NCBI GenBank assembly: GCA_030272585.1
Contig: BSYQ01000003.1
Location: 4,092,001 to 4,156,000, forward strand
From: Bryopsis sp. KO-2023
Lineage: Eukaryota > Chlorophyta > Ulvophyceae > Bryopsidales > Bryopsidaceae
DNA length: 64,000 nt
Direction of reading: 5' to 3'
Numbering within the stretch: position 1 is the stretch's first letter; each line of letters starts with the position of its first letter. The translations under genes were made by a program, and so were the position numbers. The notes under the pieces were generated by a model. That model was not told the DNA's origin and did no database searches. It worked only from the letters and a program-made list of their open reading frames with translations. Shown here one piece after another: positions 1-10,400 of the stretch.

Positions 1-3000
1 TGATTCGTGGAAAGAAAACATTGACTGCGAAAGTCAGGCTGGAAAAGCTTCTCAGCACAGGTAGATCGATTATTTTCCCCAGATTCATTTTATTCCAGAA
101 AATTTCGGGGGGGGTTCCTCATTGTAGTTATTCGTGGTTGGTTTTACCCCCCCCCCAAAAAAAACTGCAGTTTTGCACATGTTTGAAATATGTATTGCCT
201 GGATAAGAAAAAAAAGAAAGAAAAAAATGTGGAAAGTTTAATGGTTGGTTTTTTTTTTTTTGCTCAAGAGCTTCTCAAGCATGGTTTGCTCCTTCTTTTT
301 TTGACAAGTGGAGGGAGCCTTTTTGCTAAAGATCTCAGTCATTTTTATTTTTTTTGCCAAAAAAAAGGTCTTTTCAACAAGCTTTGGGATCGGCGAGATA
401 TCCTGGAAAAAATCACTCTTCTCGAGGGGGACGTCACTCAAACGGATCTGGGCCTGCATGCCAGCGACAAAGCGGAGCTTGTTGGGAAAGCTAATTTTGC
501 GATCCACTCTGCGGCCGCCGTAAATTTGGACGATCCCATACAAAAAACTCTGAAAAACAACTACATGTCCACCCGAAACGTGCTGGAGCTTTGCAAACAA
601 ATGACCAATTTTCGCTCTTATGTGCATGTTTCGACGGCATACGTGAACATAACTTTCAAAAGCGGGGCCACTGTTAAGGAAAAGATATTTCCTCTGATGC
701 ATGGCGATACGGTGAGCAGTTTTTTGACAAGAAAGCTAATGCTCAAGCAAGTGTTTCATTTGGTGCCCTTCAAATAAACTTATCGTTCGGTAATTTTTTT
801 GAAACTTTTGAAATTGGGGTGGGGGGAGGGGGCTTGTTTGAGTGAATTTTCAAGGAACCAGGACATCTGGTTTCCTCAGTTTTGTGGAAATTGTCCCAAC
901 AGTGGAGTTGATGGTGGTGCAGGTGGTGACTCACAAAGACATCGTCCCTGAATTGCTCCGTTTGAACGAGGAGGATGCCCAAATCAAAGCAGACATGGTC
1001 ATGCGGAGATTCAATTTCCCAAACACCTACTGCCTGGGGAAGAGAATGACGGAAGAGCTCGTCAACGACTATTTCAAGAATGGTCTGCCCTGCACCATTG
1101 TCAGACCCAGCTTAATCACGGGAGTGGCAAAGGATCCTTATCCTGGGTACATCGGAAATCTAGCGGGGGGTGCAGGCTTTGCCATAGCTTTTGCTATTGG
1201 GTTTTTCGAGCAGAACAGCATGGCTTGGACCGCTAATGGGGTGTGCGATATCGTCCCTGGAGACCAAGTGTCTTCGGTGGTGTTGGCTGCGGCAGCTTCC
1301 ACCGCTGAGTGTAGAATCAAGGTAATTTTGTCGAGGCGAGAACAGGCCAGTGGATGGTTGAGGTCACTTTTATTGAAAAGGGTTCATCATTCGATTGTTC
1401 CTGCCCCCTTTCCTCCAAGACAGGCTCTTTTTTGTCCCATTTGCCGTCAGGATTTTCTTCATTTCTGGACAAAAAAAAAAATGAAACGTTTTTTAGTGTT
1501 GAGATTTTTTGAGAGTTGTTTTCTTGACCGTGTGAAATTTTCTTCCCCCAATTGAGTAATGCACTGGTTTTGTAGTCCCAATGCAATTTGATGATCTGTG
1601 TTTTTTTTGCCCCTCCCAACATCTTTTTAATTTGGCACAGGATAAGGAGATCCCTATTTTCCACGCCTGCACCACCACAAGTTATCCTTTGAGCAACCAC
1701 GAAATGTATTGTTCCGCCTCCAAGTTTTTCACCAAAGAGCCCCCCCCTTACTGTTTGCTCTGGGGTCCTTATCCCACCACAGATGCCACCTACGAGCCAA
1801 ATGACAGCAAAGTCTACTGGGCCAAAAAGAAAACAGAACTGAAGGTGCGACTTCACTATGAGTAGGAAAACCCCCCCCATAATATCTGAAAGTTGACTCT
1901 TCTTTTGCCGCTCCAAAGCCCCCACCCCCCCCAAAAAAAAGAAAAAAAAACTATATGTATATAAAGTAAAATGTAGCCTATTATAACACATTTCTGTCAA
2001 TGAGCTGCACCCATCCGTTTGGCCTTGTGTAAACTACTTTCAATTTAAAAAAAACAAAATTAAACTACATATTTTTGGAGAATGTGCCAAATGTTGTCTA
2101 CGTATTTTGACAACTGTTGCTTTCCCCCCACATCTTTTTGCCCATCAGGTGAAAGCGTTGAGCTGGATTTTGAATTGCATGGGTAAGTCCAGGATTGCCA
2201 ACCGTCTGTACATCGGATGGATGGCTTGGGATTTCGGAAACCAGTCTCGATACGATATGAACTTGTACTTCAGCGTGGAAAACGTCCGTACGTTGGATCA
2301 CATGCTTGTGGAGGAAGAGAGGAAGGACATTCGACTTTTGCACACTCCACAAACATCCGATTGGACGAGGTACGCATTCTGTTCGAAAAATGAGCATTCA
2401 TGCAGCGAGTTTTGGCAGCCAGTTCGAAAGAAGAACGGATGGAATCGACATATGTATTGATTGTGTGTGAAGATGGGGTACTGCATCAGAAACAAAAACA
2501 AAAGAAGAGAAAAAGGAAGAAAACTGGTGTTGAAAGGCTCTGATGCCACCCCCACCCCCCAAAACTATCGAGCATGCCAAAAGCACCCTGTAACTTCTCG
2601 TAGGAAGATTCTCCGTGTGAGTTTGCCCATGTAAATGAAATTCCACAATCCTCAGCTTTTGATTTGATATTCCACAGATACATGAGGACATATCTGGCTG
2701 GAATCAAAGCGTTGCTCCTGAAGACGCCCCTCATCGACAGCTCCACTCACGATTTCCGGGTCATTCCACCTCTGGAAACCCCCCTCAGCCTCCCCTCCTC
2801 CGTCGAACGCCGCCCATCCATGATCCACAAAAGAACGGAAAGCAAAGGAGCCATGAAACTGGTCCCCAAAAAACACAGCATCGTTTCTGGTGCAACGATG
2901 GCTGCTTTGGGGCGGACTTTGAGCTTCGTGGGTGATGGAGCCCACGAGGAGGAGGAGGAGGATGTGGAGCTGTCGGATTCCGACACTGAGGAGGAAGAAG

Positions 3001-3083
3001 TGAAGGGGGTGCACCACATGAGTGAAGGAGCCGATGAAAAAGAGATTGCTGCGATCGCAGCAGAGTTCAAGAAGAACTTATGA
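1..3083 (+). CDS. Fatty acyl-CoA reductase, 3' part (5' end outside window)
   Basis: NADPH-dependent reduction of fatty acyl-CoA to fatty alcohol is the known role of this family. Exons are 1-60, 368-711, 923-1321, 1641-1844, 2149-2369 and 2678-3083; all phases agree, giving 543 codons before the stop. The first exon holds the family's IRGKK-then-RLEKLL segment. The next holds the GDVTQ strand, the HSAAAV strand and HVSTAYVN. Exon 3 has the Tyr-x-x-x-Lys pair (YCLGK) and IVRPSLITG. The C-terminal sterile-type domain ends with TSDWTRYMRTYLAGI. The N-terminal Rossmann glycine motif must lie to the left of the window. After the conserved domain there is an unusual tail of about 110 residues, strongly acidic near its end (runs of Glu/Asp around 2941-3000). 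No terminal membrane segment is obvious. Very confident of family, good confidence in exon borders. Confidence 0.93.
1986..2043 (+). repeat. Dispersed 58-bp repeat, copy A
   Basis: This stretch aligns without gaps to 52827-52884 (50 of 58 positions by eye); the last 29 bases are identical. It lies in intron 4 of the fatty acyl-CoA reductase gene, in the sense of that gene. Flanks are unrelated between copies. Confidence 0.85.
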
Positions 3084-4237
3084 AAATGAAAAAAAAGAGC
3101 GCTTTCAGCACAGGGGTTAGCAGCGGATGTGGGTTGGGAGTGTGTTCAGATTCAATTTTAGCCCCCCATGACAAGCAAAAAAAAACAGAAATCATCCATC
3201 CAGGGGGCAAAGATTTGAAAAAAAAAGAGGCAATAATGATGATAGATAGCTTCGGGGAGGCTTCGTGGTGTATTCTTTTTTTTTGGTATTGTTTTTCTTT
3301 TCGTTTGGCGTGTGATATGAGTTTCTGGAATTGGAGTTGGTTCTCCAGGGCGGTGAATCGTTTCAAATGCTACAACACAGGGGCATTTCGCTTTCGAGCA
3401 GGGGTGCAATCGGTTCCTCTCAGCCTTCCAGAGCCCACAAGGGACTGGGGCTTTTTGTTGGAATGGATGTGTTTGCGTCTATCTAATAAGATGGGGTTCG
3501 AATTGAAATGTTTTTGAATTTCTTTTTGTTACTGTTTTTCCGTTGATCAAAAAGTGATGGTGGAGGGATCGATCGATGATGTCCGTTCAGTTCCAGATGT
3601 GTGTGGCAGGGAATTTGCTTTGGATTCTTTTTAATCAAGAAGTTGGTTGCGTTTGCTTGTTTATCGATTGAAAATACGGTGGCGGGGACCTCCTGCGCTG
3701 GTGGGGGTGATTTAGTTTTAACGAGCACGACTCTCTAAAGCTTTTTGCCAGCCAAACTCCCCATAATTAAAAAAATATGATGTACAAAAAAAAGTAGAAT
3801 ACAATGATTTCGTACGCACCACGACCCCCCAAAACACTATTTCCCTGAAGAAAAAATCACAGTCCAAATAAGTTCACGAATTCGTCCGACATACGCTTCA
3901 TTTGCAAAAAAAAATCACCAATTTGATAGAGAAGCAAAAAGCGAGATTTAAAGGTGATTCCATCGGTGTGTTTTTTATGACCTTGGGTGATGTTGGTGTT
4001 TGTTTGCTCATTCAGCAGAGCTCATGTTGTCTTGGAGAACGCAATGTGGCGTTGGAAATGACGCTTCGTCGTGGCTTATGGAATTCGACAGATGCTCCTC
4101 GAGTTGCAGATTTTCATCCCCATCGAACCGGAGGACTACAAAAAAAAAGAGGACCATTCATCCAGCGCTGCATTCAGCTTATTTTGAAGAGAGGAGGGGG
4201 CGGGGGGGGGGTAGTCGTGTTCAAAAGCTTTTGCGTC
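3084..4237. other. Intergenic region between two convergent genes
   Basis: It lies between the 3' ends of the reductase and the minus-strand gene at 4238. It holds 3' UTR-like sequence and poly-A, poly-T and poly-G runs. Open frames here (for example 3080-3517 and 3902-4261 on the plus strand) show no family similarity and no splice-consistent extension. I see no gene. Confidence 0.6.
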
Positions 4238-4818
4238 TTATTCCTGTCGGTTTTCTTGTGACATCGTTTCGACGGTCGATTTCTTTACACAGTGCGAGCA
4301 CTTTTGCTTCTTACTTGGGTTTTGGGGCGGTCGTTGCAGCATCATGAGGCACTCGGCGCCATACAGATCCGTTTCCTCGTTGGTGCACTGATCCGTTCCA
4401 TTTCCTCCCGTTCGAAGCCACTTCTTCGCCGCTCCCATCGGCAACCACGACTCGCTATCGTCGTCCTCAAAGAATTTGACCAGCACTCTGTCCTCGCGCC
4501 GAGTGTCTCTCGTGAGAATCCTGGCCCTAGGTTTCAAGCAAGCGAACGCATCTGCTGGTGTAAAATCCTCTTCCATCCCGACGATAGAACAGAGCAGTCG
4601 TTCGGAGGGACTGCGCACCTGTATATCATTCCTGGAATCTCGATTCCGAGGTCCGTCGCCGGCACATTGACGATTTTCCCAAGCATGCCTTGAGCGAGGG
4701 GTTTTTTTGCTCGAGTTCTGTTGCGATTCAGACTCCTGGCTTGCGACGATCGTAAGACCTCTTCCTCCTCCAAGCTCGTCATTCGCTCTTTCCGTGCGGT
4801 GCTCCTCGTCGTGACCAT
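4238..4818 (-). CDS. Small PWWP/Tudor-like basic protein
   Basis: Two exons (4619-4818 and 4238-4526) joined in phase give 162 residues from an ATG at 4818. The donor follows ...GMIYR and the acceptor precedes ARILTRDTRRED. The N-terminal 45 residues are basic and acidic patches typical of a nuclear protein. The middle reads LGKIVNVPATDLGIEIPG, then a strand pair VLVKFFEDDD...SWLPMGAAKKWL, which resembles a chromatin-reader beta-barrel (PWWP or Tudor type). A CSHC pair near the C-terminus could bind metal. The family call is by pattern only. The gene is convergent with the reductase. Function in chromatin or RNA binding is inference. Confidence 0.6.
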
Positions 4819-4878
4819 CTGGGTGTGCGTGGGGGAGCTATCTGTGCAAAATACATTTGTGCGCTTTCTGAAATCGTG

Positions 4879-5160
4879 ATGACCGCGTCGAAAGCTCAGG
4901 ATAGACCCCGGATTGAAGTTCCAGCCGCTCCTGCTAACCTGTCAGATGGTTTCCCCAGCAGTCAAGAAAGGGAGGCCTTGTCAGTCAGGAACGTGCTCTG
5001 GGTGTGGTGGTGGACGAAAGGAAGGGCGTCGCCTTTTAAAACGGATCATCAAGATCTCGTTGACGAAGAGTGCTACAAATTTTACACTGGCAATCGAGCC
5101 ATTGTTCCAAAGATACTCCTGAGGGCTGGAGAAGCCTTCTATACAACGTCGGCTAGGTGA
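4879..5160 (+). CDS. Possible small ORF, divergent from the PWWP-like gene
   Basis: An open frame from ATG 4879 to a stop at 5160 encodes 93 residues starting MTASKAQDRPRIEVPAAP. It begins 60 bases from the start of the minus-strand gene, as a divergent partner might. A second frame over the same DNA (from 4951) is basic and Cys-rich, so splicing may switch frame. I recognise no domain and cannot decide between frames. It may be noncoding. Confidence 0.25.
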   Translation: MTASKAQDRPRIEVPAAPANLSDGFPSSQEREALSVRNVLWVWWWTKGRASPFKTDHQDLVDEECYKFYTGNRAIVPKILLRAGEAFYTTSAR

Positions 5161-7495
5161 AGCTCTGGAATGTATGGGAAACGTGCATCGAATGTGGTGT
5201 TGTTTTCTTTGCAAGCAGTTCAATTAATCCAGTTGTGTTTTTTAGAGAAAAAACTGAAAAATCCTAGAGTTGCATCTCTTTTCCCATTGCTTTTGTCTTT
5301 TTTGGCGAAAACATAGTACCAGCGGCGGCAAAAAAAATTCACCACCTCTGCAAGTGACTGTGTGTCATATGAAACTATTAGGGACCAGCACACGTTGCCA
5401 ATCTGTTCGGGAGTCGAGAATAGAACAAAATGCTCTCTATCATGAGTAATGAGTGGGTGTAGGGGCGTTGTGGTGGTGGATTGTTGTGCTGTCGACAGCT
5501 GTTTGAAAAGGATTCTCAAGACCTTTGGGCGTAGCGGAATCAACCTGATGGCAGCACCAGGTTGTGGGTTTCTGGTTCTGCCTGCCTGTCCAAACTAGTA
5601 ATACCTTTTCTGCACATCACTTTGGTGGTGGTGGTGGTGTTTTCACCCCAGGCTGGGTTGATGCCTCCGCTTTCTGACTCTCTCTCTCTCTCATTGAAAA
5701 ACAATAGATTGCATTCTTTCCTTCTTTCAACGGCATATATTTTATTAGCGACAATGGTACTCTAGCTCCCTCTAGTTCACAAGCATGCATTGCTGTGTCA
5801 ACGAAAGAATGCTGAAGAACAAAGCAAGACAGATCCCCAAATCATACAGCCGAAAAGTATCGGTACAGAGACAGGACATGGATTTGTTCAACACCACTCA
5901 AATTCTACGAGCAAATCATCCAACCACCCAGATAAACAACCCCAATACACTTGAGTTACAAATTCATGCATGCAACGCAAAACCAACGGTCAACCCTGAT
6001 CGTGCATGCCACCCACACCCTCCCCATCAAAAATCTTTATGGCAAATATAATGGCAATGCTAAATGTCTATTCCCCCTCTCTCTTTTTTCCCTTTTGTTT
6101 AGGTAGCTAGCTGAAACAAAGGAAGCCCTCAAATCGAACTGACGGGGGTTAAAATCAACACCATATGGAGGAGAAAATATTTGTCCTTATTGCTATCACG
6201 ATTGATCCATATCATCCTTTGTTCACATTTATTAATATGAGATGCATGCAAAATGAACATGCAAAGAAAAAGCTACCCAAAATTTCACAAAAAGAAAACA
6301 CAAAAAAAAGAGAACAACAAACAAAAGGGGTGGATATGAGGAAGCCAACACTCAATATCTCTCTTATCAGCCAATCAGTGATTAGTCATTCATTATACTG
6401 GGACACTCTCAGAATTTCTTGCAATCGACTTTGATGGCTGGGTTATCGGAAACCTTGACAGCTCATCAAAGAAAAAAAAACAAACATGTGATCGAAAAGT
6501 CGAAGACGGAGTGAACAGGATCACGCTTTTACTCACTGGCAGCATGTCTGACACACAAGATGCCAATTTCAGATCACGCTTCTCCGCCCTGCGTTGCTGG
6601 CCTCGTTTCACTTGTTGGACCATTTTTTGGCTTTTCTGGAAGAAAAAAAAAACAGAAAGAAAGAAAAGATCGGAATCCCTTGCAGAAACGTCATAAATAG
6701 AGATATTTTCCAGCATCGGAATTGGAATTGCTGAAACCCGAAAAGAAAATCTGTGCTAAGGGGGTGAATGGAAGTGAAAAGGAGAAACACACTTGCAAAT
6801 GAAAACAGACGGTGCGTCTCAACGATGGCCAAAATGATCAATTGGCAGCTGAAAAAAACCCCACAAATGCCCAAAAAAAATGCAGAAAGGGGAAAGTCTG
6901 ACAGTGATCATTCTTTTCGTGCACAAAATACACCAAGGTTGATCGTTATCACTCTTTTTCAGCATAAAATGCACCCAGGTATAATTAATACAACCACGAA
7001 AGGGGCTTGCGCCTGTTATTACAACACAGCGGTCACAAATCACTACATTCAGATTTCTTCTACTTTAATCACGATTCTCGAGTTGCCAAAAAAAGCACAA
7101 TACAGAAATCATCCAACCGAACCAAAAAAAGATCATAATAATCTACTACTACCCAGCCAAAACCACAAAGATAGAAGCCATTTTGAGGGGCTTGTATTTC
7201 AGTGTTTTTTATTAATTTTTTTTTGTATTATTATTGTCTTTTTCCTTTTTCCCAGAGCCAGCGAGGGTCAGGACATGTACAGAATTTCGATCGTGCTTGT
7301 TCTAGCAAAACCAAATCAGCTAGGAGGCTAGTGAATCCCCCTCCTCCCCCCCCCCCCCCAAAAAAAAAAAAACAACAAAGAAACACCCTACTGTCAAATC
7401 GACAAGACATGCAAGCATACCCCACCCACTCGAGGCAAAAAAACCCCCGAATGACGAGCATTGAACAAAAATCGTGGTGAAAATTTTCTCTGAGC
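5161..7495. other. AT-rich intergenic region
   Basis: This 2.3 kb stretch holds short simple repeats, (GGT)n near 5620 and (TC)n near 5680, many poly-A runs, and a C-rich plus A-rich run near 7345-7370. Open frames are short and low in complexity. I see no gene, RNA or mobile element here. Confidence 0.6.
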
Positions 7496-10400
7496 TCACC
7501 CCATCAAACCCTCGCCCACAATATCCACAGGCCCCGAAAACGATTTCGGCAAATCGTCCAGACTCAGGGACTTGGAGTGAGCGATGGAAGAGGTCAACAA
7601 ATCGATCTCGACGTTGGATGCCAGGTGAATGTTTTCGTTGCTCGTCCTGCGAGTGTTGATTTTAGTTCGGATCGCGTGCGGCTTCGTGGCCAGAGCATCC
7701 TTCTCGTTTTGCTCCAGCTTGCTGTTCTCGGCTTGAAGGCGATGCATCTGTGTTTTGGAGAGGATACAAAAACAATTGAACGAAAATCACCCATCTACCC
7801 ACCCATACATATTTAAGAAACCCTTCTCTGTTCTTGAGTCAAATCGAGTCTTTTCAAAAACATCCTTCTCAAGATGTTTTTGAAAAGACTCGATTTGACT
7901 CATGTGCTCAAACTATCAACAACACACTGACTGTGTCCGTTTCTTAACCAGCTTTTTTCAACGACGTCAATCCTCGATAATTTCATTTTTCGAGAACCCC
8001 CTCCCCCCCCGAAAACGAAGTGATGATAGCCTACCTCAGCCAATCTGGCCTTGAGTTTGGCATTCTTGGCAGCCTCATCCTCCAGTTTCTGAACCTGAGC
8101 CGTCAAAGAGTCGTTCTCGGATTTGTACCTGCGAAGAGCGTTGGCTTCGTGTTTCATGCCCCTGTTCTCCTTCTGCAAAGGCACCAAGTCATCGTCGTGA
8201 AGCAAGTTCAATTGCTTCTCCATCTCAGCCTTTTCCTCCTGATCACGAATATGCAAAGGACAATTTCTCTACTCCAGAAATAGCCTAACTACTGTGTGTC
8301 GAGGTTGCACAACCGGCTCTGCTTTTTTAAATACCAATCGCTATGCTGACACAATCTCATATTTCAATGTTATTTTATTCCTAAATGCTACTTCTCAGAC
8401 TGAAACGGTCAATTATCAGCTTATGCAACCCCTCCCCCCCCCCCAAAAAAAAAAAAAATGAAATGAAAGTGAAGAAATGATAAATCTGTAATATCTATCT
8501 TTAGCCGGAAAAAAAGGGGGGGGGAGGACCGACAATGCACAGATGGCGTTTTCTTTTACCTTAATTTTCTCGACTGCCGTCACTTGGCCTTGGAGCAATC
8601 TCATTTCGGCCTCCAGTCTGTGAGCACCATTGACCTGCTCCTTCAACACCAGATTCTCTTTTCGAACCTCCTCCATTTTCAGTGCTTGGTGGCGAAGCAG
8701 CTTGTTTTCCGATTCAATCCTCCACAGACACTGCTTGGAGTCCTTCAAAGCCAGGTTTTCTTTGGCAGCGCCAGCAAAATCATTGCCTTCAGTGCAGAGA
8801 TCCTTCTCTGCCAGAGTTTCGTTCGAGGCTTTCTCAATTTTCTCCGTCAGCTTGGCACGTTTCGCTTGCAAAGCCGGAAGCTTCTTGGTCGTCTTTTCCA
8901 GCTCCTTGTTGGAAGCTTCCAGCTTTTTCACAGCATCTACGCACTCCCTGAGCGAGAGGTGGTACGCAAGGACCTCGTCCAAGGTGACGGCCATGTCTTT
9001 GAGTCCATCTGCTTCCTTCTCCAGTTTTTTGATTTCCTGGGCTTGGGCTGCCAACAACGAATTCTCTGAAGCGAGTTTTGCACAGAGTGCTGCTTGCTTT
9101 TGCAACCTTGCATTCTCCACATCCAGAGCGATAAGCCTGCCAGACACATCATTCATAATTCTCAATGTTTCACAGATCAACAGCAAGCTCTTCTGTCTGT
9201 CAGGTAGTGGATGCCACACACAAGGTATGTCCAAAATTGAAAAAAACTCTTTACAGAAGGAAAACGTGATCGACTTTTCTGGTGCTGCATATGTACCCAT
9301 CCAGAAATGCCCAAAAACAATTAAGAAAAATAGGAATGCCCAAGAAAAATTCAAGAAAAATGCAAGTTTCCACCTGTCAGTCATGGCGTCCTCTTTTAAA
9401 TCAGCGTTCAGTTCTTCAGCTGCTTCGAGGCGGTCCACAACTTCCTGTTGCAGGTAAAAAAACCCAAATGAAAACACTCTCGGAATGCGTTGTACTAATT
9501 TGCAAGTGTAACCAGGATTGGAGCAATCAAAAAGCGATTAGATTTTCGGCAATTGAAAATGCACGTCATTGCATTGGTGTTACCTCCAACTCATCATTTT
9601 CCGCCTCCAAGGTATAAACTTTGTCGGCGGCTTCCCTGAGGGCTGCGTTTTTGGCGGCCACCGATTTGAGGCGAGCACCGTCGCTTTCCAAAAGCTCGTT
9701 TTCCTTGAGGAGATTTCGCACCTTGAGGGCATGATCGGAGAGAGCTACCTTCTTTTTCTGAAAAAAAAATCGCACAGGAAAAAAACAACAACGTGAGGCT
9801 AGCTCATGCTGCTTGTCGAAGTTCTGAGAGATAAAGAGGTCGACTGAAACAAACACAAGTAGTTAAAGAAACATTCTGACGCCACAAGTTGAACATACCT
9901 CCAGCTCAGCAATGTTTCGACTTTCCTTGTTCAGAGCAGCATTCTCCTTGACAAGACGCACAATCAACCTGCGGAAAAAGCAATATTTCAGAAACTTTCA
10001 TTACTTATTACAGATTTATGTACTCCCAAGTTGCAAGCTTCGCTTGTCTGTTGCTCATATTATTATGAAAAAAAATCATAAAGCAAGAAAACCTCATGCA
10101 AATCATGACAAAAAAAAAACAACCCCAGCAAATGAATAGTTACAAAAAAAATACTGTGGGATGGAGTCGCCATTTGGACTAACCCAGAACTATTTTTGAT
10201 CTTCATTCTTGTTGAACAAAAAAAAAGAAAAAAATATATGTATTCAATATGTAATATTACCTCGTTTGCTCCTCTCCCAGTCTGATGTTTTCTTGCTGAA
10301 TTCCATGAAGGATTTGGAGACTGGTTTGCAGGTCGGCATTCTCCGACTTGACGACGTTCAGAGCATCCACTTTTTTGTTCAGCTCCTCGTTTTCTCGTTT

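Noticed and set aside
8584..9457. Plus-strand open frames of up to 275 codons
   Set aside because: They mirror the large minus-strand coiled-coil exon (8560-9136), whose splice sites and phases fit; the Ser/Phe-rich plus translation is an antisense artefact.
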